From assembly GCF_012935715.1 (NCBI RefSeq), contig NZ_CP052860.1:3286001-3350000 (forward strand): DNA of 64,000 bases. The letters are read 5' to 3'. The stretch is from Pseudomonas sp. ADAK13 (GTDB taxonomy: Bacteria; Pseudomonadota; Gammaproteobacteria; Pseudomonadales; Pseudomonadaceae). Positions within the stretch are counted from its first letter, which is position 1. Each line of letters starts with the position of its first letter. Below, one piece after another: positions 26,990-35,774 of this stretch. The notes under the pieces were generated by a model. The model worked only from the letters and a program-made list of their open reading frames with translations. It was not told the origin of the DNA and searched no databases. The position numbers and the translations under genes are program-made.

Positions 26990-28158
26990 TCACGCTTCGC
27001 GTCCTCGGCACGTCGGTGACCTTGCTGGAAACCTTGCGTGTGCGCGCCGAACAGGAGCTGGGCATTCGCCTGGTGTACCAGGTGCACGATGTCGAGCAGG
27101 CGCAGCGCATCGCGGTGATGCAGCCCGACAGCTACGACCTCTACGACCAGTGGTTTCACAACGTCGACTTCGTGTGGCCGGCGCGGGCGATCCAGCCGAT
27201 CGACACCCGGCGCATCGCGCTGTGGCACGAGATCAACGACCTGCCCAAGCGCGGCCGCCTGTCTGCCAACGACCGCCTGGGCAGCGGCAGTGTGCCCAGC
27301 GAGCGCTTGTTCGTGCAGCACGACGGCAGCCTCGGCAGCACCGTCACCGAACGCATCAGCATGCTGCCCCTGACCCACAACGCCGACAGTTTTGCCTACC
27401 GTCCCGAGCGCCTGCCTGAGGGGTTCAACCGCGCCAACGAGAGCTGGGGCTGGCTGCTGGACCCGGCCTGGGGGGCGCGTACCGCGCTGCAAAGTGACGC
27501 CGCCATCGGTGCCCTCGACGCCGCGCTGGCGGTGCAGGGCGCGGGGCTGGCGAGCTTCAAGGACATCGGCAACATGAGCATCGAAGAGATCGATGTGCTG
27601 GCCGATATCCTGGTGCGCAAGCAGAAGGAAGGGCACTTCGCGGCGTTCTGGTCCGACGACGAAGAAGCGGCGCAACTGATGCTCAGCCCGAGCATCGACA
27701 TCCAGAGTTTGTGGTCTCCGACCTTGATGCGCCTGCACCGGGCCGGGGTCAAATACCGCCTGGCGGTGCCCCGTGAAGGCTATCGCGCCTGGTTCGGCGG
27801 GTTGTCGTTGTCGCGCCATGCCAAGGGCCCGGTGCTGGACGCGGCCTATGCCTACCTCAACTGGTGGCTGTCCGGCTGGCCCGGCGCGGTGATGGCGCGC
27901 CAGGGGTATTACATTGGCAACCCGGCCCGTAGCCGCGATCACCTGAGCAGTGCCGAATGGGACTACTGGTACGCCGGCCTGCCTGCGCGGGAGGAACTGT
28001 TGGGCAGCGACGGCTTGCCGCTGATCGATGTGGGCGAGGTGCGTGACGGCGGCTCCTATGAGCAGCGCATGGGGCATATCGCGGTGTGGAACTCGGTGAT
28101 GGACGAGCACAACTACCTGGTGCGGCGCTGGGGCGACTTCATGCGGGCGCGGACGTAA
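26986..28158 (+). CDS. ABC-type solute-binding protein fold without signal peptide
   Basis: A 390-residue protein of the PotD-like extracellular solute-binding family (ELGIRLVYQVHD, YDLYDQW, LPLTHNADSFAY, SWGWLLDPAWGARTALQ, VPREGYRAWFGGLSL). It starts MITLRVLGTSVTLLE with no hydrophobic leader, and ATGA coupling with the GTPase fixes this start. No ABC permease or ATPase gene is nearby. A cytoplasmic binding role, a sensor, or an enzyme derived from the fold are possible. I am confident of the fold, not of the role. Confidence 0.78.
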   Translation: MITLRVLGTSVTLLETLRVRAEQELGIRLVYQVHDVEQAQRIAVMQPDSYDLYDQWFHNVDFVWPARAIQPIDTRRIALWHEINDLPKRGRLSANDRLGSGSVPSERLFVQHDGSLGSTVTERISMLPLTHNADSFAYRPERLPEGFNRANESWGWLLDPAWGARTALQSDAAIGALDAALAVQGAGLASFKDIGNMSIEEIDVLADILVRKQKEGHFAAFWSDDEEAAQLMLSPSIDIQSLWSPTLMRLHRAGVKYRLAVPREGYRAWFGGLSLSRHAKGPVLDAAYAYLNWWLSGWPGAVMARQGYYIGNPARSRDHLSSAEWDYWYAGLPAREELLGSDGLPLIDVGEVRDGGSYEQRMGHIAVWNSVMDEHNYLVRRWGDFMRART

Positions 28159-28248
28159 GTACAGCGCTATGTCGCCAAATTAATGGCACTTAAGCTCCCG
28201 TATTTATTGGGTGCACTTCTGCTCTTGCACAGCTAATCTGGATAATTC

Positions 28249-28273
28249 AAATATCCCTTCAAAAAGGATATTT
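28249..28273 (+). terminator. AT-rich hairpin after the island
   Basis: AAATATCC (28249-28256) pairs with GGATATTT (28266-28273) around a 9-nt loop, then ATTTATTTG. It lies about 90 bp after the solute-binding gene and before the EAL gene. Weak by sequence, but placed where the transcript should end. Confidence 0.45.
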
Positions 28274-28307
28274 ATTTGACGCCGGTCAGCTATCGCGAGG
28301 GACGCGC

Positions 28308-30698
28308 ATGACGAAGGGACGTTTCGGCTGGAGGGGGCAGGCGCTGCCAGAGGGCAACAAAATGAGGTGGCGCCATACGTTTCAAACCCGGATCGCCGGG
28401 GTGCTGGCGCTGCTGTTGCTGGTGGTCGTGGCCGCGGTGTATTTCGCGGTGAAGACCGCGACCAACCGCGCCGTGGAAAACCAGGCCCAGGTGCAACTGG
28501 AAACCGGCAGCCAGGTGTTCGAACGTTTGCTCGACCTGCGGGGCCGGCGCCTGCAATACGGCTTGAACTGGCTGACGGCAGACTTGCCCTTCCGCCAGTC
28601 GGTCACCGAGGGCGAGCCCGCCGCGATTCTCGCTGCCCTGCGCCGGCACGGCACCGGCCTGACGTCCAGTGAAGTGTTTGTGCTGGGCCTCGACGGCCAG
28701 GTGATGATCAGCACGTTACAGGCGCTGACGCCCGGCCAGGCCTTTCCCTACAACGATGCCTTGCGCCAGGCCCGGCGCAGTGGCCTGCAAATGTTGATCG
28801 TGGCCCTCGATGGCCGGCCTTTTCTGCTGGTGCAGCAGGAAGTGGTCGATCTGGCACCGATTGCCCGTGTCGCCATGGGCTTTCCCATGGACGAAGTGTT
28901 TGCCAGTGAATTGCGCTCCATGAGCAACCTGGAAGTCTCGTTCATCAGTGTGCAGCAGGGCCAGCCCGGCGAATTGTTCAGCACCCAGCCCGAGGCGTTC
29001 CAGGCCTCGATTGCCAGCGACTTGCAGGCCCCGTACATCAACCCTGTGCCGCAACTGAACCTGTTTCACGGCCAGCGTTATCTCAGCCAGGTACTGCCCC
29101 TGGGCAACACCGCAGACGGCGGTGAAGTGCGGGTGCTTCTGCAAAGTCCGCTGGACCACGCCCTCGAATCCTTCGCGCCGCTGGACCGGCAGTTTCTCGC
29201 GATCGCCCTGGTGGTGCTGCTGGTGTCACTGGCGGGCGCGTTGTTTCTGGCACGGCGGGTGTCGCGCCCGCTCAATGCGCTGGTCGAGGCGGCCGAACGT
29301 ATCGGCGCCGGTGACTACCGCACGCCGGTGCGGGTTCGCAGCCATGATGAGTTCGGCCTGCTGGCCCAGGCCTTCAACGCCATGCAAACCGGGATCGCCG
29401 TGCGCGAGCGGCAACTGGCCCACAACGCCCTGCACGACCCGCTTACCGGCCTGCCCAACCGCGCGCTGGCCATGGAGCGCCTGGGCAGCGCTATCAGCGC
29501 GGGCCGGCCCGTGGTGTTGCTGTACCTGGGCATTGAAAACTACCGGGTGATCAACGAAGGCTATGGCCCGGAAGGCGTGGAAGAGATGCTCCGCGAAGCC
29601 AGCCGCTGCCTGCTGTCGAGCCTGTCGGCCAGCGACACCGCCGCACGCATCACCGGCAGCGAGTTCTTGCTGCTGCTGGAAAACACCGAGATCGACCGTG
29701 TCGTGGCCCTGGCTGACCGCTTGTATGGGCTGCTGACCGAGCCCCAGCGCATCGGCGGCGATGAACTGCGCCACGAAGTGAGCATCGGCATCGCCGCTTA
29801 CCCGGCCGACGGCCAGCAGGTTGAAGAACTGATCAGCCGCGCCGCTATTGCCCGTCACGATGCAGCGGCGTTGCCGGGCTATTTGCAGATCTACCAACAG
29901 GACCGCGACCTCGCTCACCAACGCCAGATCAGCCTGATCCGCGACCTGCGCCGGGCGGCGGCGGAGGGCGAGTTGTACCTGTGTTATCAGCCCAAGCTCG
30001 ACCTGACCCACGGCCATGTGCGCCAGGCCGAAGCGCTGCTGCGCTGGCAGCATCCGACCCTCGGGCTGGTGTCGCCCGCCGAATTCATTCCCCTGGCCGA
30101 GCGCACCGGCAGCATGGGCAGCCTGACCCACTGGGTGATCGAAGAAGCCATTCGGCAACTGGCCGAGTGGGAGGTGCGCGGATTGCAGGTGCAGTTGTCG
30201 GTGAACATCTCGGTGGACGACCTGGCCGATGACGGCCTGGCCCTGCGGGTGACTGAGTTGTTGGCACACTACCGCGTATCGGCCCGGCAACTGATTTTCG
30301 AAATCACCGAAAGCGCGATCATGCACAACCCGGCCCAGGCCCTCAGCGTGCTCGAGCAACTTCGCGGCTGTGGCATCAGCCTGTCGGTGGACGACTTCGG
30401 CACCGGCTATTCATCGCTGGCGCAACTGCAACGCCTGCCGGTGCAGGAGCTGAAGATCGACCAGTCGTTCGTGCGCAACCTCGACAGCACCTCCGGCGAC
30501 GGCGTTATCGTGCGTTCGACCATCGAGATGAGCCACAACCTGGGGCTCAAGGTGGTGGCCGAAGGTGTGGAGTTCGAGCCGAGCCTCAAGCTGCTCAAGC
30601 TCTGGAAGTGCGACACGGCACAGGGTTATCTGATCAGCCGGCCGCTGAATGCCATGGCGTTTGAAATGTGGATGCGCCGCGAGCGGGTGCCGGTTTAG
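28308..30698 (+). CDS. Membrane c-di-GMP phosphodiesterase (sensor-HAMP-degenerate GGDEF-EAL)
   Basis: A 796-residue transmembrane signalling protein. Helix at about 28-48, periplasmic sensor to about 290, second helix (FLAIALVVLLVSLAGALF), HAMP, GGDEF-like and EAL domains. The GGDEF signature is replaced by GSEFL (RITGSEFLLLLE), so cyclase activity is unlikely. The EAL domain keeps EALLRWQHP, EITESAI, DDFGTGYSS and KIDQSF, so hydrolysis of c-di-GMP is expected, with the dead GGDEF possibly sensing GTP. ATG 28362 is an alternative start with its own SD. Not obviously linked to the preceding island. Confidence 0.9.
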   Translation: MTKGRFGWRGQALPEGNKMRWRHTFQTRIAGVLALLLLVVVAAVYFAVKTATNRAVENQAQVQLETGSQVFERLLDLRGRRLQYGLNWLTADLPFRQSVTEGEPAAILAALRRHGTGLTSSEVFVLGLDGQVMISTLQALTPGQAFPYNDALRQARRSGLQMLIVALDGRPFLLVQQEVVDLAPIARVAMGFPMDEVFASELRSMSNLEVSFISVQQGQPGELFSTQPEAFQASIASDLQAPYINPVPQLNLFHGQRYLSQVLPLGNTADGGEVRVLLQSPLDHALESFAPLDRQFLAIALVVLLVSLAGALFLARRVSRPLNALVEAAERIGAGDYRTPVRVRSHDEFGLLAQAFNAMQTGIAVRERQLAHNALHDPLTGLPNRALAMERLGSAISAGRPVVLLYLGIENYRVINEGYGPEGVEEMLREASRCLLSSLSASDTAARITGSEFLLLLENTEIDRVVALADRLYGLLTEPQRIGGDELRHEVSIGIAAYPADGQQVEELISRAAIARHDAAALPGYLQIYQQDRDLAHQRQISLIRDLRRAAAEGELYLCYQPKLDLTHGHVRQAEALLRWQHPTLGLVSPAEFIPLAERTGSMGSLTHWVIEEAIRQLAEWEVRGLQVQLSVNISVDDLADDGLALRVTELLAHYRVSARQLIFEITESAIMHNPAQALSVLEQLRGCGISLSVDDFGTGYSSLAQLQRLPVQELKIDQSFVRNLDSTSGDGVIVRSTIEMSHNLGLKVVAEGVEFEPSLKLLKLWKCDTAQGYLISRPLNAMAFEMWMRRERVPV

Positions 30699-30729
30699 AG
30701 CGTCGGCGGTTACACCGACGCAGGTGCTG

Positions 30730-32154
30730 TCAACGCTGGGCCGTTTCATCGACCAGGGTTTGCAACAGTTCCCACAAGCCTTCGATGTGGTGGCGCTCCG
30801 TCCCCAGCGCGCCGATGGACACGCGTACCATCCAGCGCTCGCCCAGAATGGCGGGGGTGACGTAGGCTTTGCCTGATTGATTGAGTTTTTCCGCCCAGGC
30901 GCGGGTGTGGTTGTCCAGCGCCTCACCACCAAGGCCTGGCGGCTCGTGCCGGATGCACAGCGTTTGCAGGGCGACGGCGGCCACCAGTTTCCAGTGCTTG
31001 CTGCCTTCAATCTGTTCTGCCAGCCAGCGGGCATTGGCGAGGTCACGTCGCAGCCGGGCCTGCAGGCCGCTGACGCCTTGCTCGCGGATCAGGAACCACA
31101 GCTTCAGGGCGCGGAAGCGGCTGCCCAGGGAGATTCGCCAGTCGCGGTAGTTTCTGACCTGGCCATCAGCCTTGGACTGCAGATAGCTGGGGTTGGTGGT
31201 CATGATGCGAATCAGGTGCTCGGGGTCGCGTACGAAGTACACCGAGCAATCAAACGCTGCCCCTAGCCATTTGTGAGGGTTGAGGACCAGCGAGTCGGCT
31301 TTCTCGATGCCGCTCCACAGAGCCCGGCATTCCGGGAGGATCATCGCGGCACCGGCCATGGCCGAGTCGACATGCAGCCAGAGGCCGTGACGCTGAGTCA
31401 GGGCGCCGATGGCTTCCAGAGGGTCGATGGCCATGGCTGCCGTTGTGCCGGTGGTCGCAATCACCACACAGGGTCTGTTCCCGGCAGTCAGGTCTTGTTC
31501 GATGGCCTGCTCCAATGCCTGCGGTGACATCGCATTGTGTTCGTCGGTGGCCACGATACGGATATTGTTCTGGCCGAACCCGGCCAGGATGGCGGCTTTG
31601 TTCACTGAACTATGGGCGTGGGCCGAGGTGTAGACGATGAGTGGTGCGCCGCTGTTTTGCAGGCCATCGTGCATCAGCGCGTAGTTGGAACTGCGTTCGC
31701 GAGCGCTGATCAGCGCCACCAGGGTGGAGGTCGAGGCCGAATCCTGGATCACTCCGCTCCAGTTGGCGCTCAGGCCGATCATGTCGCGCAGCCAATCGGT
31801 GGTGACTTCCTCGATTTCGGTCAGGGCCGGGCTCGATTGCCACGACAATCCCACCACGCCCAGGCCGGTACTCAAGCAATCGCCGAGGACGGAGGACAGT
31901 TCCACATTGGACGGGAAAAAACCGAAGAAGCTCGGATGCTGCCAGTGCAACAGACCGGGCATGATCAGTTTTTCGACGTCGCCCATGATCTGTTCGAACG
32001 GTTCGGCTGTTTCAGGCGGGCTGGCCGGCAGGGCGGATTTGATTTCGCCGGGGGTCGTGGTGGGTTGCACACCGCGCTGCTCGATGTTTTGTCGATAGTC
32101 TGCAATCAGGTCGATCATGGCGTGGCCATGTTGGCGGAATTCTTCAGGTGTCAT
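30730..32154 (-). CDS. PLP-dependent aromatic-L-amino-acid decarboxylase family protein
   Basis: A 474-residue group II decarboxylase. The PLP lysine is in LNPHKWLGAAFDCS, the cofactor-stacking region in HAHSSVNKAA and the Asp in LHVDSAMAGAA. Length and the start (MTPEEFRQHGHAMIDLIADY) match DOPA/tyrosine/tryptophan decarboxylases, including a P. putida DOPA decarboxylase I recall. It converts an aromatic amino acid to its amine and carbon dioxide. Downstream of a 2OG-dependent oxygenase on the same strand (33 bp gap), so the likely sequence is hydroxylation and decarboxylation of one amino acid. Confidence 0.88.
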   Translation of the reverse strand: MTPEEFRQHGHAMIDLIADYRQNIEQRGVQPTTTPGEIKSALPASPPETAEPFEQIMGDVEKLIMPGLLHWQHPSFFGFFPSNVELSSVLGDCLSTGLGVVGLSWQSSPALTEIEEVTTDWLRDMIGLSANWSGVIQDSASTSTLVALISARERSSNYALMHDGLQNSGAPLIVYTSAHAHSSVNKAAILAGFGQNNIRIVATDEHNAMSPQALEQAIEQDLTAGNRPCVVIATTGTTAAMAIDPLEAIGALTQRHGLWLHVDSAMAGAAMILPECRALWSGIEKADSLVLNPHKWLGAAFDCSVYFVRDPEHLIRIMTTNPSYLQSKADGQVRNYRDWRISLGSRFRALKLWFLIREQGVSGLQARLRRDLANARWLAEQIEGSKHWKLVAAVALQTLCIRHEPPGLGGEALDNHTRAWAEKLNQSGKAYVTPAILGERWMVRVSIGALGTERHHIEGLWELLQTLVDETAQR

Positions 32155-32187
32155 ATAAGAGTGTCCATCAGGAAAAAAATAAGGGCG

Positions 32188-33045
32188 TTAGCACCAGAAG
32201 TAAAACGGCTCACCAGTGGTATAGCCGATAAACGATTGGATACTGATGCGTTTGCCTGAATCGAATCCGCAAATGGCGTGAGGGCGGCGGGTATTGATGA
32301 TGATCAGTTCGTTTTTTCGCGGCTGGATGTGCAGTGGCTTTTGCAAGCGGTCTTCGGGAAGTAGTGCGCCTTCAAAGCGCTCGACGTCTTCGTAGGCAAA
32401 CGCTTCGGTATCCCAGATGATCAACTCTCCTCCCGAAGGTGGAGTATCAATGTAAATGTTGGCGCTGAATTGATGTTCCAGTTTGGCAATGGAAATAGGC
32501 AGGCAATCAACATGGGGCACGGTTTCCGAGAGGTGAGCTGTCTCCGGGAACATGGCGCGGATAATACCGCAGAACATTGGCTGGCCCTGGAATGCGGCGG
32601 TGGTCGCACCTTCTGGCCAAACCTGCTGCAGGTGCTCCATCAGCAGGTGGATGGGCGGCTTCTGCGGGGCGCATAGGCTGTCGATCAAGCCGCGCATATG
32701 GGCTGCGTCGGCATAGTATTGCTGTTGGGCGTCACTGCCTGCGCTCTTGCCGTAGGTAGAGTTGAACGGTGTTCCCCAGCGATGGACACCATAGAATTGC
32801 TGGACAACTTTCCCGCTCTCATAGGTTTCGTGGTTGTACTCCTGAAGAATCGCCGTTTCGTCTATATATTTATTTAATACTGCGCTGGTTTGTTCATTCG
32901 CAAAATCAGCTATTCGAATGGCGAGTACTTCACCCGTGATGAGCTTTTTTAAGCTGGCTGCATCGAGTTGTGTGAGCTCTAAGATGGCAGGTGTTTTGAT
33001 TTGCAATGCGGCGGGCGTTAGTTCGCTGTTGTTCAGGTCCGTCAT
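32188..33045 (-). CDS. 2-oxoglutarate/Fe(II)-dependent oxygenase
   Basis: A 285-residue double-stranded beta-helix oxygenase. The HxD pair is in VPHVDCLPIS, the distal His in RRPHAIC and the 2OG-binding Arg in GKRISIQSF. The iron-binding Asp is intact, so hydroxylation rather than halogenation is predicted (halogenases such as BesD have Gly there). Start 33045 has GGAG 9 nt upstream; the frame also opens at 33060. The gene and leader are AT-richer than the neighbours. With the decarboxylase it forms a two-gene unit of unknown product. The substrate is not deducible. Confidence 0.8.
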   Translation of the reverse strand: MTDLNNSELTPAALQIKTPAILELTQLDAASLKKLITGEVLAIRIADFANEQTSAVLNKYIDETAILQEYNHETYESGKVVQQFYGVHRWGTPFNSTYGKSAGSDAQQQYYADAAHMRGLIDSLCAPQKPPIHLLMEHLQQVWPEGATTAAFQGQPMFCGIIRAMFPETAHLSETVPHVDCLPISIAKLEHQFSANIYIDTPPSGGELIIWDTEAFAYEDVERFEGALLPEDRLQKPLHIQPRKNELIIINTRRPHAICGFDSGKRISIQSFIGYTTGEPFYFWC

Positions 33046-33201
33046 AATGAATAACTCCATGTTGAATATTGTGGGTAACGTTTAATTGAACGGGATTTGC
33101 CCGGTACTAAAGTAGAGTGAAATATTTGGAGGGTGGTATAGGACTTTTCTTAGTGTTTATTTAAGTGCATAGGCCGTCTCGCTTTACTTTATTGCCCACA
33201 T

Positions 33202-33238
33202 AAAAAAAGGCGGCTACCCATGAGGTAGCCGCCTTTTT
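33202..33238 (-). terminator. Strong terminator after gcd
   Basis: GGCGGCTACC (33209-33218) and GGTAGCCGCC (33224-33233) form a 10-bp GC-rich stem with loop CATGA, flanked by A7 and T5. It is symmetrical and so bidirectional, 17 bp past the gcd stop on the minus strand. Confidence 0.9.
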
Positions 33239-33255
33239 CTTACCGCCGGTTTTAC

Positions 33256-35673
33256 TTAATCCGGCAGTTTGAACGCCATCACATAGTCACCCTGCTTGGT
33301 GCCCAGGGAACCATGACCGCCGGCCATGACCAGCACGTACTGCTTGCCGTCCTTGCCGGTGTAGGTCATCGGTGTGGTTTGCGCGCCTGCTGGCAGGCGG
33401 CCTTCCCACAACTGCTTGCCGTTTTTCACGTCATAGGCACGCAGGTACTGGTCAAGGGTACCGCTGAGGAAGGACACGCCACCGGCAGTGGTGAAGGTCC
33501 CGCCCAGGCTTGGTACGCCCATGGTCAGTGGGATCGGAACCGGCGAGCTGTCACGCACGGTGCCGTTTTTGTGCATCCAGATGGTCTGGTGGTTGGTCAG
33601 ATCGACCGCGGCCACATAACCCCACGCCGGCGCCTGGCACGGCAGGCCCAGTGGCGACAGCATGGCTTCGAGGATCACACCGTAAGGCGCGCCTTTGTTT
33701 GGCTGCACGCCTTCGGTTTCGCTGACACGCGGACCTTGCTTGGCAATGTCGGCGGCCGGGATCAGTTTCGATTTGAACGCCATGTAGCTCGGGTTCACGA
33801 AGGCAATCTGGCGAACCGGGTCGACCGAAATGCCGCCCCAATCGAACACACCGAAGTTACCCGGGTAAACGATCGAACCTTGCAGCGATGGCGGAGTGAA
33901 CGGACCGTCGTAGCGCATGGATTTGAAGTCAATCCGGCACAGCATCTGGTCGAACGGCGTCACGCCCCACATGTCACGCTCCTTGAGGGGCGGTGGCATG
34001 AAGTTCAGGTCGGATTTCGGTTGGGTCGGTGCGGTGTGATCGCCAGCCACTGCGCCTTGCGGTACAGGGATTTCATTGATCGGCACTACAGGCTGACCGT
34101 TCGAACGGTCGATCACATAGATGCTGCCTTGTTTGGTCGACGCCATTACCGCTTGCTTCACGCCGTCAGCGGTCTTGATGTCGATCAGCGAAGGCTGGCC
34201 GCCCACGTCCATGTCCCACAGGTCATGGTGAGTGAACTGGAAGGTCCACTTCACGTGGCCACTGTCGATGTCCAGGGCGGTGAGGCCGGCGCTGTACTTC
34301 TCGGAGTCCGGAGTCCGGTCGCCGCCGTACTGGTCGGGCATCTGGTTACCCATCGGCAGGTAGAGCATGCCGAGTTTTTCGTCGACCGCGAACATCGACC
34401 ACATGTTGGGCGAGTTGCGGGTGTAGGTCTTGCCCTCGGCCAACGGGGTGGTGTCGTCCGGGTTGCCGCTGTCCCAGTTCCACACCAGCTTGCCGGTGTG
34501 CACGTCGAACGCGCGGATCACGCCGCTAGGCTCGTCGGTGGAGACGTTGTCGGTCACGTGACCGCCGATCACCACCAGGTTCTTGGTAACGGCCGGTGGC
34601 GAGGTGGAGTAGTAACCGCCCGGGGCGAAGGTGCCGATGTTGGCACGCAGGTCGATCTGGCCTTTATCACCGAAGTCTTCGCACATCTTGCCGGTGTCGG
34701 CGTTCAGGGCGATCAGACGGGTGTCGGCGGTCGGTACGAAGATGCGTTTCGGGCAGGCATTCGGCGCGGCGGCCGGGCTGGCGCTGCCAGTCGGGCTCTG
34801 CTCGGAAGCGTAGACCGCGTCATCGTGATACGACACGCCACGGCAGGTCATGTGCGCCCAACCCTTGAAGTTGGCAGCCCCTTCGCTGCTGATCTTCGGG
34901 TCGAAACGCCAGATTTCCTTGCCGGTGTCCGGGTCCAGGGCAATCACCTGGCTGTGCGGGGTGCACACGTAGAGCATGCCGTTGACTTTCAGCGGGGTGT
35001 TTTCCGCGGTGGTTTCACCGGGATCGCCTGGGCCAGGAATGTCGCCCGTACGGTACGTCCAGGCTGGCACCAGCTTGTGGGCGTTTTCCGGGGTGATCTG
35101 CGCCAGAGGCGAGTAGCGATCACCAAAGGCCGAGCGGCCATAAGAGTTCCAGTCACCATCAGCCTGGGCGGGAGCAGCGCTCGCCATGCCCGGTACCGCG
35201 TCGCGGTCCAGTTGGCCTTTCTTGACCAGTGCACCCGGGTCGGTGAATTGGCTGGCCAAGGCAGCGGCGCCTGCCAGCACGACAGCGACGCTCAGGGCGC
35301 CAGTGCCCAGCGGCGCGGCTTGGCCACGCAGCAACGGACGGCGGAACCACGGGAGCAGCATGACGATGCCGAGGGCGAACAGCAGGGCCAGGCGCGGCAC
35401 CAGTTGCCACCAGTCCAGGCCGACTTCCCACAGCGCCCAGACGGTGCTGGCAAACAGCACCAGTGCGTACAAGCCCAGCGCCGCGCGGCGTGTCGCCAGC
35501 AGCAACAGGCCTGTAACGGTGATGCCGAGACCGGCCAGCAGGTAATACAGCGACCCGCCGAGCATGCTCAGCTTGATCCCCCCGGCCAACAAGGCCAGGC
35601 CCATTATCAGCAGCAAGATCCCCAGCAGCCTGGGCAGCAGGCGACTTGGACTTGAAGCACCATCAGTGCTCAT
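33256..35673 (-). CDS. gcd: Membrane-bound PQQ-dependent glucose dehydrogenase
   Basis: Oxidises glucose to gluconolactone in the periplasm and passes electrons to ubiquinone, the first step of the Pseudomonas direct oxidative pathway and of mineral phosphate solubilisation. It has 805 residues: five N-terminal membrane helices (to about 150), then an eight-bladed PQQ propeller (GDWNSYGRSAFGDRYSPL, TPHSQVIALDPDTGKEIWRFDP, THHDLWDMDVGGQP, GTLDQYLRAYDVKNGKQLW). ATG 35673 is preferred over the longer frame because GGAG lies 9 nt upstream. The PQQ biosynthesis genes are not in the window. oprB lies upstream on the same strand. Confidence 0.96.
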   Translation of the reverse strand: MSTDGASSPSRLLPRLLGILLLIMGLALLAGGIKLSMLGGSLYYLLAGLGITVTGLLLLATRRAALGLYALVLFASTVWALWEVGLDWWQLVPRLALLFALGIVMLLPWFRRPLLRGQAAPLGTGALSVAVVLAGAAALASQFTDPGALVKKGQLDRDAVPGMASAAPAQADGDWNSYGRSAFGDRYSPLAQITPENAHKLVPAWTYRTGDIPGPGDPGETTAENTPLKVNGMLYVCTPHSQVIALDPDTGKEIWRFDPKISSEGAANFKGWAHMTCRGVSYHDDAVYASEQSPTGSASPAAAPNACPKRIFVPTADTRLIALNADTGKMCEDFGDKGQIDLRANIGTFAPGGYYSTSPPAVTKNLVVIGGHVTDNVSTDEPSGVIRAFDVHTGKLVWNWDSGNPDDTTPLAEGKTYTRNSPNMWSMFAVDEKLGMLYLPMGNQMPDQYGGDRTPDSEKYSAGLTALDIDSGHVKWTFQFTHHDLWDMDVGGQPSLIDIKTADGVKQAVMASTKQGSIYVIDRSNGQPVVPINEIPVPQGAVAGDHTAPTQPKSDLNFMPPPLKERDMWGVTPFDQMLCRIDFKSMRYDGPFTPPSLQGSIVYPGNFGVFDWGGISVDPVRQIAFVNPSYMAFKSKLIPAADIAKQGPRVSETEGVQPNKGAPYGVILEAMLSPLGLPCQAPAWGYVAAVDLTNHQTIWMHKNGTVRDSSPVPIPLTMGVPSLGGTFTTAGGVSFLSGTLDQYLRAYDVKNGKQLWEGRLPAGAQTTPMTYTGKDGKQYVLVMAGGHGSLGTKQGDYVMAFKLPD

Positions 35674-35774
35674 AGTGTGGTTCTCCGTTACGTTTTGAAT
35701 TGATTGCGCACAGTTCACTGTAGATGACGTTCCGGCGCAGGCATGGTTCAGGGCAAATAAGGTTTATTCAGAAA

